The position numbers and the translations under genes were made by a program. This document shows positions 26,599 through 42,438 of a stretch of DNA of 64,000 bases, one piece after another. The notes below the pieces were generated by a model. That model searched no databases and was not told the DNA's origin. It saw nothing but the letters and a program-made list of their open reading frames with translations. Source of the stretch: Calvatia gigantea (taxonomy: Eukaryota; Basidiomycota; Agaricomycetes; Agaricales; Lycoperdaceae); the NCBI GenBank assembly GCA_025093985.1, contig JACAAK010000008.1, forward strand, positions 434,001 to 498,000, in the 5' to 3' direction. How positions within the stretch are numbered: position 1 is the first letter of the stretch; each line of letters opens with the position of its first letter.

Positions 26599-28794
26599 TC
26601 AATTGTTCGTCAGGTCCACTCTTATCTGGTCCAGCAGCTTTTTTGCCTTTTCACTCCGCACTTGCAAGGTAGATTTATACGGCTTAGTATGGCTGGTCAT
26701 ATATGTCAGCCCTTGAAACCCTTTCGAAGCAGAGTTCAAGTAGACTACCGACCTTGTCACACCGGAAACCATCCCAACCTCAGGCGTAATCTCCTTCCCA
26801 TCTGGACCAATTGGTTTCCTCATATTGTACAAGGCCAAGATAGTGGCCATAGCCACGAAAAGGCTGGCGTCAACAAGGTAGCGACCGGGACATATCCTGC
26901 GACCAGTCGATTTTCGTCAGTGCGACAAACTCGGAGGAGTAACGAGACGCAAGGAGAGAAACTGTAAAAAAGATGGTACACGTACCTTCGTCCGAAACCG
27001 AATTGTGCTTGAGGGAAAGGTTCTTCGTGCCCGCCTTGAACCTTTGAGAGGTATCGCCTGGGTTCGAATGAATCTGGGTCATGATAAACGGACCCATTCC
27101 TCAAGATGCCGCTAGTATAACCGTTAGATACTGTGGCTAGAAGGTATAGAAGATACATACTAAGTATTGGCGACGAGGAGGGAGCCTTTCGGGATGAACA
27201 TCCCTTTGTAAACATCAGTCCTCTGCGACGCTATGGGGAATACCTACTCAGCGGTCATCTAACCGTGTAACAAAGAGTGAAAGACGCTGCGCTGTACCAA
27301 GTGGTGTTATGTTGAGCCACCTGGGGCATAAATAGTGATAAGTAACGTCTCACTACAGTCGAAGCCAAATCTTGCCAAGATCTCACCGATGAGTTTCTTG
27401 GAGGATGCACTCCACGTATGGCAAGGACTCCCGATCACCAACTTCCGGTAACCGCGAACCATTGAGCAACACGTCAATCTCTTGCTGTGCGCGCTCTTGG
27501 CACTCAGGATGGAGCGTCATGGCGAGTATGAACGTGGACATCGTTCCCCAAGTCTATTAATAAATTAGCATTCTTGATTCAGCAAGAGAATTCTAATACT
27601 CAATACTGACCGTATCTGAGGCAGCAGCAAAGATAGCACCAGCGGCACCTCTAAGATCATCAAACTCTTCTTCCGTTTCGTTGTTTTCTCTGTGCAAACG
27701 CTCAAGATGGTAAGAAAGAAAAGAGTGTTTTGCTATTCCCTCGGCCTTGCGCTTGGGGTTAAGCATCACGTCCTGCTCAGGCAGAAAGTTGATGCTTACC
27801 ATCTGTCTCTGTACCTCTGAGAAGGTAAATTCGTGCATCCTCCGAACGGAGCCTTTCAATTGCCTTGCCTTCATGGCAAAGTATGTGCCAGGGAACCACG
27901 AAGGCATGTGTTCAACTATGGCTATAATTAGCCAAGGTCGAGGGGAGCTAGATATTTACGGTATACTTACGAAAAGGAAATAGATCAACTGGTGTGTTTC
28001 CAATCGGGCCACAATCGCTTAGAGCATGCCCAGCCCCTTTAGCTATCTCGAGGTAAGGGTCGTCATCTGACACAACCTCATGCCCAAATGCAACCCGCAT
28101 AACAATTGATGTCGAGAAACTAAGGAGGACCAAGGCTCTCGGTCAGTTCACGTTTTGCATTTAATAGAGGAAATGTGACTTATGACTGACCGACTGAGTA
28201 TCGCCTCTCTGTCATCTGAACGTCCAAGAAGATTGAGTGCGAGGCGATGGGCTTCTTTGGTTTGGATATCACTATATTCTTTAATCTTCTGGCGGGTGAA
28301 CGTCTGTTGGATAAGGCGTCTGTGCTTCTGGAATCTCTTGCCATGAGAGATGGTGAATGCAAGATTTGGAACCCATCCCATTCTAAAAGAATGTGAGATG
28401 TAGCAGTAATATTTAGGTCAGAACCTACATCCTGTAAATGGGAAAATCAGGCCGCTGGTTATAATTCGTGCTGCGTTTGTCCATGAGGTCGTTAGCAGCT
28501 TCGACCGTATTCAAGATGATCATGTTCCGGTTGAAAGTCCATAGATGCATCACATCTCCTGTTGGTGTCCAAAAAGATTCATGTGACGAGAGTTTAGGGA
28601 GAGAAAACAGAAAATAATGTACCATAAATCTTTGACCATTCTGCGAATGTCTCCCCTGGGGATTCAGCAGGTATATATCGCAAGTGGCCAATGATTGGAT
28701 CTGCAGGCGGTCCTGAAGGAAGAGGTAATTTTCTCCTGCATTTGAACCAGACTGCGATGACAAGTAGGGCAGAAACCCAAATGAAAGCGTCCAT
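26599..28794 (-). CDS. Cytochrome P450, copy 2 (one frameshift)
   Basis: A close paralogue of copy 1 with the same intron positions. The start at 28794 gives MDAFIWVSALLVIAVWF, a membrane anchor, then basic residues and PSGPPADPIIGHLR. Intact motifs include EWSKIYG, GDVMHLW, HRRLIQQTFTRQ, FGHEVVSDDDPYLEI, I-helix AASDT, QETHR (ExxR) and, across an intron, FGFGRRICPGR. It ends IRVDLTNN. Around 27217 the sequence reads GAGGACTGATGTT where copy 1 has GAGGATGATGTT: one extra base that creates an immediate stop in the frame coding AEDDVY. All other exons join. As with copy 1, whether this is a live gene depends on that single base. Confidence 0.8.
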
Positions 28795-29953
28795 TGCAGT
28801 GAAGGATTTCAGTATGTGCGGAAACAATCTCCTGTGTTCTTATATTCTTGAAAAGTCGAGTCGTAATCCCAAGAGCGGCTCAGGGATATGGACCATATGG
28901 TACAGATGCAGAAACTGAAGATTGCCACAACCAAGTTTCCCTCGTGGTGACGGAAATCGTCCATGTCAGTCGTACTATATCCGCAGTTTGAGGTCCAATT
29001 CCTGAGTCGACCATACGCGGCACGGTGAAGGCCAATGAGTGCAGAGCGTTTGCATCTTACGTTATTCACCCCCCACATTCCGTGGCTCAATTTAGATGGA
29101 GAATCCGTGGGGTGGCACATCATAGCATCATTCTTAGAACTGGTGCAGCACCTGACAACAATAAGGTCCAGGTGCAGGGACTCCTTGCGTCCGACGTGAC
29201 ACGCCACAGACATTTTTCGTGTCTTAACACGGATAACCAGACTTCTAAACACCTTCTGGCCCCCCTGTCCCCGGCACTATACTATTCTCAAGGTTGTTTC
29301 CTGTTCCTCGGTTGAAATGGAGTCTATGGAGAGTCCACGGGGTGTCGAATCTTGGATCATCTCCACGATCTGATTCCTTTTCCATCCGGTGGAAAGGTGG
29401 AGAGACTAAGGATTGGCTTCTCATAAACCGGCATCCTTACCTTAGTTCGGCTCGCACACCTGATATCTGGAGTCTACGATTGCACATTACTGAGCGCTGA
29501 TCGGTATTGCCAGCCTACATACCCAATAAACTAGAAAACTCCCCATCCCTCTCTATGTCCCCGCTCAATGCTAATAAAAAACACACACAAAATTATGAAT
29601 TCCTCTTCTGTTCTTCAAAGCCCGCCCTAGTCTGACTCGTCTTGTGCAATAGAAATTCGGTATCCAACTTCCTCGCATTCAATTCATGGAAACTTGCTGC
29701 AACTTTAGGGTACACTCATATACATATAGTTCAACAAAGCCAAAAAGCTGCAAATAACATACTTTAACCAGCGGTCCAGGCGCGTTCTCTTGCGGAGGAA
29801 GTGTCGGAGATAATTGATAAAGTCTTATCATTGTTTTAGAAACTACTGCATATAATTTCCTTTCGATTTACGGTAACATCGCTGGCAATCTCAACAGGGC
29901 AAAAAGAGCGCAACTGTGGATGCGTACCGAACCCAGCCACAACCCACATCAAT
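28795..29953. other. P450-2 upstream spacer (duplicated)
   Basis: Equivalent to the spacers upstream of the other two P450 copies, but shorter. The GAPDH 3' flank seen at 25034 and 35122 is missing here. No gene recognised. Confidence 0.6.
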
Positions 29954-30893
29954 TTAGAGCCCGGCCTCAATGTCCCTCCTAGCAGCATAGTGAAGAGATG
30001 AGGCGGCGGTTCAACGAAAATAGGGTGTGACTGCGTCCGTCAGTCACGAGGCTTCGAAACCAGGTCCAGGAAGGGAGAGACAGAGGCCGGGAACACAAGA
30101 GAACGAGGGGCGAGAGTGATGGCGTCGTTGAAGACAAGAGTTCAGAACGAGCGTGGACTGAGAGTCAACGAGAGAGCAACCGACAACGAGAGACAATGCT
30201 GAGAGAATTTGGAGCGAGACTTCGAGAGCGAGAAAAGTGGGTGTCCAATTACTAGGTGTCGAGCCTCTACTGGCTCGACTGTATTTATACTGTAGACAAC
30301 TTGTCCGGTGTTCAATTTTCTACGGTTATCTACAAATACTGAATCTGTATAGCAAATGAGTTGAGTTAGTATAATGAAGGTTAGGCTAGGGAACTGTGGT
30401 AAAATGTTGAAATTTTTGAAACACAACGAGTGAATGTGCAACTACGGAGGCGAAGAGTCTGAATTAGAAAAAAAATGTCGATAACGAGAAAGATGTGCGG
30501 TGAAATTTTATTAAAGTGGGTAGTGGTCTAAAACACGACGTATGGCAGGTGAAATGGACGGTTGTGTAGTGAGCGAGGAACGAGCGGATCGGCGACGGAT
30601 CGATGAATGGTCGGGGTGACGAAATCTTCGGAGGGCGGACTGATTAGTGTGAGATGCTCGTTGGGTGCCGTTCCGAAGGCAGCCGACGTGCAGTCTCCAC
30701 AATAGATAGGGAGTTTAACATGGTGTGGGTACCCCCACTCGTTGTCATACCAGACAATCAACTTGACAAGTCGTGAAGACGGTGACCTCGTTGATGTAGC
30801 CAATGATGTCCTTGCACTTGCCCTGTGAGGCCTCACGGAGAGCCTTCCTGATGTCGTCCTGGCTAGCGGGCTTATCAAGACGATACCATGTCG
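29954..30893 (-). pseudogene. GAPDH relic interrupted by an insertion (copy 2)
   Basis: The right part (about 30721-30893) still reads KPASQDDIRKALREASQG and [11 protein letters not shown] in broken frames. The left part (29954-29990) matches the stop-codon end of the intact GAPDH (35251-35290). Between them lie about 730 bases with no GAPDH similarity, and the middle of the exon, around the GDNNSS segment, is deleted. The gene is clearly dead. Upstream exons are absent or unrecognisable. Confidence 0.8.
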
Positions 30894-32073
30894 AAGCTCG
30901 CCCCGTCAAAGCTTGAAACCCTTGTGAGCCCATCGTGACCAATCTGGAACACACGGAGATGATTATAACGTTAGAGGGATGAGATAGAAAGGTTGGGTTG
31001 AGTGAGTTTTGTCGCAGAGTAGAGGACGAAACATACCGACCTTGAGAACATCCTTGTATCTTCCTCATCTTCAAACTCAAGGTGGAAGTCTCAGTTGGTG
31101 ATGAGCCAGCTTTTGTCGCACCGAGCCAGTGCATGATCACAAGTAGGACGCCGCCATTTGCATGTCATTACTCTGGGTGCAAGTTGAAACCCCGGTGCTC
31201 TGGTCTTTACTGGGGGAACCTCGACTATGACGATATGGCAAGTGGCCTGCCCCTCGAGAAAGATATTTTAACAGGGTAGAGAGGAGTGGAGAATGTCGAA
31301 CTTGTAAACAGATCGTTCTTCCTTGCGTTGGTCAGGACGAGTTTAGGTATTGCCCATTGAAATTTGGTGACAAAAATAATAATAATAAAAGGTGATAACC
31401 CCTCGGAACCCTGGCAGGTCTCGGTTTGTTAAAGTCAGATCTTCCTAGAGGGTGATTTCAATGGTGTGGCGGGGAGTTACCAAGTTCGCCTTGGTGACGC
31501 CAGGGTCATCTTTCGTTTAGTGCTAGTAGCTTTTGCTATAAAAGATTGCGCAAGGACGACATTGGAGGATTTTAATGAGGGCGGGCATTGTCATTGTCAT
31601 TGTCCCTGACTTCTCCCTTCCTGCTGGAAGCGTTGATGGATGGGTTCTTAAGGATAATGAAGAGGCTGGATTTGTTTATTGGTGGTGATTGCCGCTACAA
31701 GCGCTACAAGCGCGTGGAAGGGCGCGGCGTAGACTGTAACGACATTACCTTGTTTGGTTGTGGCATCTATACTCAGGGAGCACTCTCCAGCTTTTGACAC
31801 TATATCGGCTTGCACATATCAATGGAAGCGCAGAGCCTCAGCCGCCGTGAGATGGCGCTAAAGTTAGAGGGCCGCCGATATAGGATAAAACTCATACTGT
31901 TTCTATTTTTGGTGTATCCTTAGCCTCGAATTTATTTCAATTACTCCCGTGCCACTGCTCACTATACGTATAGTACTCGGTACAAATCATATCGTCTGGA
32001 AGGGTTCCGACCGTCAAGACCCAATGTCGTAAAATCAGCCAATCCTTGCAAAGAATTACTCTCAAAAGCTGTA
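30894..32073. other. Spacer before P450-3
   Basis: No gene recognised. From about 31790 the sequence matches the 3' flank of P450 copy 1 (21255-21500), which marks a duplication-unit edge. Confidence 0.55.
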
Positions 32074-33738
32074 TCACTCGCTCATCAAATCCACTCTTAT
32101 CTGGTCCAGTAGCTTCTCTGCCTTCTCATTCCGCACCTGCAAGGTAGATTTATACGGCTTAGTATGGCTAGTTATGTAGATTAGTTTTTGAAGCTTTCGG
32201 TAGAACTTAAGTCAGCTGTGTAACAAGGGGTGAAAGACGCTGCGCCGTACCGAGCGGTACTATGTTTAGCCATCTGGAACGAAGACAGAAATAACTAGGC
32301 CGTCTTAGCCGAACATTCTCAAGATCTCACCGATGAGTTTCTTGGAGGACACATTTCACATATGGCAAGGACTCCCGATCACCAACTTCGGGTAAGCGCG
32401 AACAGTTAAGCAACATGTCAATCTCTTGCTGTGCACGTTCTTGGCACTCGGGATGGAGAGTCATGGCAAGTATGAATGTGGACATCGTTCCCCAAGTCTA
32501 TTAGTAAATCGGTGTTCTTGATCACATAGGAGGATTCGATATTCAGAACTGACCGTATCTGTAGCGGCAGAAAGATAGCACTAGCAGCGCCTTTAAGATC
32601 ATCAAACTCTTCTTCTGTTTCGTTGTTTTCTCGATGCAGACGCTCGAGATGGTAAGAGAGAAAGGAAGGTTTCCATATCCCTTCAGCCTTCGCGTGAAGT
32701 TAGGCATCACTTCTTGATCGAGGAGAGACTTCAAGCCTACCACCTGCCTCTGTACCTCTGAAAACGGAAATTCATGTAATCTCCGAACAGAGCTTTTCAC
32801 TGCCTCGCTGTTGTGGCAAAGTATGTGCCAGGAAACCACGCAGGCATATATTCAACTGTTACTATGATTAGCCAACACCAACAGAAACCAGACATTGACA
32901 GTATACTTACGAAAAGGAAAGAGGTCAACCGGTGTGCTCCCAATTGGGCCACAACCACTTAAAGCGTGCCCAGCCTCTCTAGCTATCTCGGTAAGGGTCG
33001 TCGTCTGACGCAACCTCATGTCCAAACGCAACCCGCATAATAGTTGATGTCGAGAAACTAAAGAGGACCAGGACCGCCCAATCAGTTCGTGTGCTCAACG
33101 TTTGCTGGAGGAAATATAACTTGTGACCGACCGGCTGAGCATCGCCTCTCTGTCATCCGGACGTTTAAGAAGATTGAGCGCGAGGCGGTGGGCTTCTCTG
33201 GTTTGGATATCACTATATTTCTTAGTCTTCTGGTGGGTGAACATCTGCTGGATAAGATGTCTATGCTTCTGAAATTTCTTGCCGTGAGAGATAGTGAACG
33301 CAAGATGTGGATACCATCCCATTCTAAAAGAATAGTGAGATTTAGCAGTAATATTTATGTCAGAACCTACATCCTGTAAATGGGAAAATCGGGTCGGTGA
33401 TCTATAATTTGCACTGCGTTTGTCCATGAGGTCAGTTAGCAGCTTCGGCCATGTTCAAGATGATTATGTTACGGTTGGGAACCCATAGGTGCATCACGTC
33501 TCCTAGTCGACCAGATTGATATAATGAGAAATTGGGGGGAGAGCCATAAGATAATGTACCGTAAGTCTTTGACCATTCTGCAAATTTCTCCGCTGGTGAT
33601 TCAGCAGGGATACATCGCAAATGGCCAATGATTGGGTCCGGCAGGCGGTCCTGGAGGAAGAGGCCATGATCTTTTCCTCCCTTTAAACCATACGACTGCG
33701 ACGACGAGGAGAGTAAAAACCGAAAGAATGGCACCCAT
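32074..33738 (-). pseudogene. Cytochrome P450, copy 3, lacking the heme loop
   Basis: A third paralogue in clear decay. It keeps an N-terminal anchor from the ATG at 33738, DPIIGHLRCIPAESPAEKF, GDVMHLW, HRHLIQQMFTHQ, and the C-terminal RVDLMSE. It has one extra base near 33640 (before DPIIG), one near 33434 that makes AAC-TGA, and a two-base loss in DDDPY near 32990. A deletion around 32200-32220 joins the last exon to sequence upstream of the VAEDDVY exon, removing the exons that carry the substrate loop and the Cys heme ligand (FGFGRRICPGR in copies 1 and 2). It cannot encode an active P450. Confidence 0.92.
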
Positions 33739-35250
33739 TACAGTGAAGGATCCCAGTATATGCGGAAATCACCTGCTGCGTTCTTATACGCTTAAAGGGC
33801 CTTGCACCCAGGACGAGTATTCGCTGTATCCATATGAAAGCATAATCCGAGACAACGCCGCTGGATGGGGTGGCACACCTTCGAGGACAGCTCGGGGATG
33901 TGGTGCCGATCAGAAAGTAGCTTGAATTATTGCGCCACAATTATATCCCCCTGTTGTGATGTTAAATGTTGGTGTTAACCGTACTGTATTTGTGGTCAGG
34001 ACCCCAACTCCTCGGTTATCCATACACGACATGATGAACGCCAATGAGCCCAGAGCGTTCCCAAAGTCCCTACTGGGCACATAACCTCCTATGTTAGTCA
34101 TCCCGTATATTCCGTCGCTCGGTGTGAATAGAGAATCCGCGGGGTGTGGCACATCTTTGCATCACGTTTAGGATTAATGCGGCGCCGGGTGACGATAAGG
34201 TCCAGGTGCAGAAGCTCCTGCAGCTGATGTGATGCGTCGGAGGCATTTTAAGCGCCTGATCACGACTTCCTTAGCACCTTACCGGCCCCCTTTTTCGACA
34301 CCGCGCTACTCTCAAGATTATTCCCTGTCGTATAGAGAGTCCACGGGGCGGCGCGTCTTTGTATCATTTCAATGATCTGATCCTATTTCCACCAGGTGCG
34401 GAGACCAAGGATTGGCTACTCGTAAAACGGCATCCTCACATCGACTCCGCTCACACATCTGTAGTCCGAAACCCACGATTGAAATAAGTCGCGAATCATT
34501 TTTACAAGTCCGTACACCAAGCAGGCTGGGCAACTCTACATATTCCCCCGCGTCCCTGCTCAGTGCTAGTAGGAAACTTTCACAAAATTATGATTCCCTC
34601 TTCTCTCCTTTCAAGCCTGTCCTGGCCCAACCCAGCCTGTGCAAACAAAACTCGGTATCCAGCATACTCGCGTTTGATTCCTAAAATAGAAAATTCCCCT
34701 AACCGCCGTAGCCTCGAGATAAGTACAGTCATATAAAGCTCAACAAAGCGTAATGTCTGTAAATGGCATATTTCTGCGGGATTCACACCATCGGGGTCTG
34801 CGGCTGCCTCGGTGGAACCGGGGTCGATGCCGAACATTTCCACAGTGACAACGCGACGTTGAGATCAATATCAACAATGTCGTTCAACACAAAATTCTGA
34901 TTAGCGATATGCGCTCCCTTGCGAAGATAATGAAGAAAATAAAATCCTATCATCGTTCCAGAAACTACTACACATAGATTTTCCTTCAATTCCTTTTCGA
35001 TAACGCCGGTGATAATTTCAGCGGAGCAGAAAATGCGCAACTGCGGACGTGTTTCAAGCTCAGCCGCACACCTATGACTCACATCAATGCCTTCCCTCAT
35101 CTTATCTTTCGCGTTTCCAAATCTATACTCTAAAAATATCCGATAGCAATACAGTATAAAAACAGTTGTTTCTTTTTATGTACATCAACTTAGAATTCTG
35201 CTCGGGCGTCTGGGCCTCCAATCCGAATCCAGCCAACCCATCCAACGTTT
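33739..35250. other. P450-3 upstream / GAPDH-A downstream spacer
   Basis: The fullest copy of the duplicated spacer. It holds the 3' flank of the intact GAPDH (35122-35162 identical to 25034-25074) and, closer to the P450, the shared promoter side. No gene recognised. Confidence 0.6.
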
Positions 35251-36835
<1,585 letters not shown>

Positions 36836-37414
36836 TGCGATGCAAAGTACAAGTAGATGGTGGTTAAAGGAGAAGATGAGGGAGAACGCCTCATCGATCG
36901 GAGTTTATGTAGGAAATTATCGATGTCATCATACCTATCAGGGCCTGAGCCCATTCTGGAAATCACAGACGACGGTCCAATTCGGTGGAGGAAGTCCTGG
37001 ACATATTCGGGTCAGGGGTGGATCTAGGCGATGATATGTCAGCGCTGGCAAGCTCTGATGTCAAGTCATATTCTTAATTTATCACCTCAACGGCTCGGGC
37101 GCAGCCAGCCAAAATCCCTTCTGTAATCTAGGCCAGTCAACGGTCTTCTGAGACGGAGACTCGTGCTTGGGCCATGATCCATGGGTATGCGGCAACATAA
37201 GTCCGAGCGATGAGGAATCATTAATCATTAATCATTAATCATTCATCGGGAATCGGAGTGCAATTAACAACATGATTGCGTCATCTCGGCGTCGAAACAT
37301 CGGCTTCAAATCGACTTGCCAGCGTTGCCAACAACCGATATCGACGAACAACACGTTATTATTGTGGTCAAGTCTATCATACAAACACCTAGAAAGCATT
37401 ACTACACACTTCAT
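36836..37414. other. Intergenic between the two GAPDH genes
   Basis: This stretch should hold the promoter of GAPDH-A and the 3' end of GAPDH-B. A short tandem repeat sits at 37217-37243. No clear TATA box was identified. Confidence 0.5.
37217..37243. repeat. AATCATT tandem repeat
   Basis: About four head-to-tail copies of the 7-mer AATCATT, in non-coding sequence between the two GAPDH genes. Confidence 0.85.
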
Positions 37415-38972
<1,558 letters not shown>

Positions 38973-39386
38973 TTTTTTTTTTCAAAATGTAGCGGTTTGC
39001 AAATAAAAAGCCAAGGCGAGAAATTCGGGAAATGTCTTATATGTCCCCGCTCACCTCAAGGTTCGATCTATCCTATGTCATCGCTTGCGTAATGACCAAT
39101 TTCAAAATGTTCCACCTTACTTGTGTCGGTGTTACGAATTAAGCCAGTACATTTTCCGAAGTAAATAAAACGCACTCACTCTTTTGTAAATTTTAAGTTT
39201 TAAGCCCTTTAAGTGTCAGTCGTTATACGGGCTGGAACGCAAATCCGTCACAGTGATCCGCGTTTTTGATGTGCGATCCATCAAAAGGAAGGTATCAAAA
39301 TTCCAAGCATTTTTCGCGTCTTTTTCTAGTTCTACCTATTTTCACAACAACAAAAAGAAAGGTATACGTGATACACATTCGTTATC
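38973..39386. other. Intergenic, GAPDH-B promoter side
   Basis: Short spacer between the stop of PAN3 and the start of GAPDH-B, both on the minus strand. A run of T on the plus strand lies right beside the GAPDH-B start. No other feature seen. Confidence 0.5.
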
Positions 39387-42330
39387 CTACCGGGCAGGTT
39401 GGAAGGGTACAGCACCCTTCGTCGACGGTCGCGCAAGATCACTGTATGCAAAAAGGGATGTATTCGTGAGTATATTGATAACGCCACACAACAGACAAAA
39501 TCCGAAAACAAACTCACCTAAAAGCGCCCTCCATACACGCCTTAACCTCCTTATAACTCACAACCAAACAACTCGTATCATCTCTCGAAACAAGCATAAC
39601 CCTCTCCTCAGATCCTGCGTCCAACTATCCACAACGCCAATGTCAATATTCCCTGTTAATCAATCGCGAGGGTCAAGGGGGAGTCAAAGGCGTACCTTGT
39701 TGAGACAAGTCAAGACATGCGACATATTCACGACAGGATTCCCATGTTCGTCTACTTGATGGAATACGTAATCGCGGAAGAGTTTGATGATGTATCTATC
39801 GCCTGTTTCTGACCAGCGTGGTTCGAGTGCGAATCTAACATACACCAGTAAGATTGACTGGTTGGTGTGCAGAAGAGGCGGGGACGTACTCGGGCCGTTC
39901 ATTGATAAACCCAAATTTACACAACAAACGCACCAACCGCGCGTTCTCGAGTTCGCTTAGGAGTTCCTGCTCGAGTCTATCCGTCGCACTAAAGCCGACT
40001 CCTGGTCCAATAAAGGAAAAAGAGAATGTGAGTGTGAACTCACAGTAAAGCATCCTCCATCTCAGCATGCACCCTCGGCCTAATCATCTCCAACAAATGA
40101 TCAATACTCTACAAAACCACACCACACGCCACACGCCACACGCCACACGCCACACCACATACATCAGTTAGCGAAACTCTTCCAATAAAATCAAAAACCC
40201 ATCAGACCTTCACCTTATGCGCCGAAGGCTTACTAATCAAATACAAAGCAACACTCTTCACATCAGGGCTATACATCCTCGCCATCCAATCCAAACTCTT
40301 CTGGAACTGCGGTGCAGTCCACTGCGCTCACATTAGAACATGCCAGTGAGAAAACGAGGCGACCGAACATGGTTAAGTCTTCTTGTATGAGGATAGTTGG
40401 GTCTATGGGTGTTCCGTGCATTAGGACGTCTATTATTCCGCAGGAACCTATACGGAGGCTGGTGTTTGATTGTTAGAGATGTGAGTTGTATTGTTGGTTG
40501 GTTTTTGAGGTGAGGTGGGGGGAGGGAGGGGAGGGGTGCGTACCGATTTTGTCCGGTGATGAGGATTTTGGTTGGATCGACCATTCGAACTGGGTTTCCT
40601 GTTTCGTGAACTCTTTTTATGGCGGATGCGAGTTGGACGATGTAGGACCATAACGTCCGTTCTGGGATCATATTTTGTTGTTGTTGCTGTTGCTGTTGTT
40701 GTACAGCGGCAACAGCTTGTCTTCCACCCCCGCCGGATTGTGCGCCGGAGCTTTTTTTGAAATGGACGTCGAAGAGGGTTTGTGCGCCTGGGTAATAGGC
40801 ATAACACACCACCAACGCTACAAAACATCTGTTCAACACGAATAAGCAAAAGAATAGGAGGGCAAACACACAATTATCAGTTAAAACTCTTAGTTGTAAA
40901 CGCCTCCCTAACAGGGACGATACTCGGATGTCGAATACTCGACCACAATTCAATCGCGGTAAACGCAGATTGATGCATCAATCTATAATCTAAAAAAAAA
41001 AAAAAATCAAAATCCGCAAAAAGAAAAAACCCATACCACCGACGCGTGTGACACAAACGGAGAACAAATTAGAACCCCAAGTTGACTAAAAATCTTTCTT
41101 TCGGAAAAAGCTTACTTTCGACACGACGGAGGGCGTAAGGTCTACCGTCGGATGCGCGGACGGCGCGGTAGACAGTTGAATACCAATTGCCTAATTTCCT
41201 GCGTTCGGATGGGACGGAGGAGGAGGAGGAAGAGGAGGAAGAGGATTGTTCGAGGGGGACGAAGGAGTGGTAGCCTTGGCATTCGTCTGGAAGATTCAAA
41301 TCTATGATTCAATACAAGTATTAGATTGTGTAGAATGTGTAAGATGTTTTAGTTGAGGGGGTTGAGTACCTGGTGGAGCGATGGTGCGAATAGTTTCACT
41401 TCTGGTTTGGAGAAGTTGACGGAGTTGAGAAGATGGAGGGATGAAATGAGAGTCGAGATTTGATTGGACGTATTCTTCGGGGAGTGAAGGAGTGTAGAGT
41501 AAGTAGTTGAGCTAGGATGAGATTGAGAACACAGAGTGACATCAACAGGCCTTTGTGCATACCGGTTGACGGACGAATGGGGCAGGGTGGGTAAAAAAGC
41601 TGTCGAGACCATTATTGTATGCTGGTGCATATGAGTATTGTCCATCACTATAGAAGGATGCGTCCATTTCCATCTGTATATAAAATATGAAATGGTTAAA
41701 AGACACAGCGAGTGTAGATTCGCCTCACTTGATCAAGACCAGAAGTCAACTGGTCAACGGCAGCAGCATCAGCGGCGGTATAAGCGAAAGGATCATAAGC
41801 AGGGTCATAAGGAGGCGAGGTGGGTGGAGGGCTAAGTGTGTTAGTGTCAACGGTGACATCGGGTAACTTTGGCGTGGTGGTGATGGCGGTTGATTTAGGC
41901 ACGAACACAGGAGCATTAATAGCTTGGGCAGAGAGGGTGGTGGCGGGGATGTCGGACGGTTGCCTGGGTGCAGGTGAGATGGGACTTTGTGGCATGGTGA
42001 TGTGACAGAGAGATCATACGCGGTAGGTGGAGGGGTGTCCGAGGGATGGTAATACTGACATCCCTTAGTCCTGGTACTTGCAGTGCCTGGAGAGGAGGGA
42101 TATGAGCAATGGATCACTAGAGTATGAACTTGAGTATTACCCGTATATGACAATATTTCTGCATTGACGTTGAATGGAGTCTGTGTGGTAAAGGTGGATT
42201 AGATGGGGATGTGACAGAAGTGAGATGTTAAATCAAGCGTCTGACCTTTGCGTGGTGAAGGAGTGTCCTCTGCGGTGGTAGGATGAGAGATACGGACTGC
42301 AGTAGGCTGTGGACGAGCAAAGAAGGCCAT
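39387..42330 (-). CDS. PAN3: PAN2-PAN3 deadenylation complex subunit Pan3
   Basis: Regulatory subunit that recruits the Pan2 nuclease to poly(A)-binding protein and starts poly(A) shortening in the cytoplasm. Seen in order: [12 protein letters not shown] at the start (ATG 42330); a CCCH zinc finger (QCRNIVIYG, then HCKYQD and KGCQYYHP); a PAM2-type motif [28 protein letters not shown] opening the pseudokinase; [34 protein letters not shown]; a glutamine run (about 40674-40705); [29 protein letters not shown]; and a C-terminal domain ending VPFQPAR. Three one-base excesses break it: in the zinc finger (near 42067), before [11 protein letters not shown] (near 40879), and before PQFQKSLDW (near 40316). 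A 35-nt intron or a further shift is needed between zinc finger and PAM2. Identity is firm; integrity is not. Confidence 0.93.
40123..40156. repeat. CACACGC tandem repeat in a PAN3 intron
   Basis: Four perfect head-to-tail copies of a 7-mer followed by a partial copy. They lie in an intron of the minus-strand PAN3 gene. Confidence 0.85.
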
Positions 42331-42438
42331 GAGTGGGGAGGCTAGGAAGGTGAGATGTGTTGACTTGTGTTTAGCAGTTGGAAGTGGATGGTTTCCATAA
42401 GAGGACAGAGATATGTTCCTCTTCACTGCAGCACCCAA
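42331..42438. promoter_or_regulatory. Shared PAN3 / nucleotidyltransferase promoter
   Basis: Only 108 bases separate the two divergent start codons, so both promoters and both 5' untranslated regions must lie here or overlap the neighbouring gene. No TATA box is obvious. Confidence 0.6.

Noticed and set aside
31240..31310. Possible remnant of an upstream GAPDH exon
   Set aside because: A reverse-strand YKFDILH-like string resembles FKYDSVH, but similarity is too short and broken to support a call.
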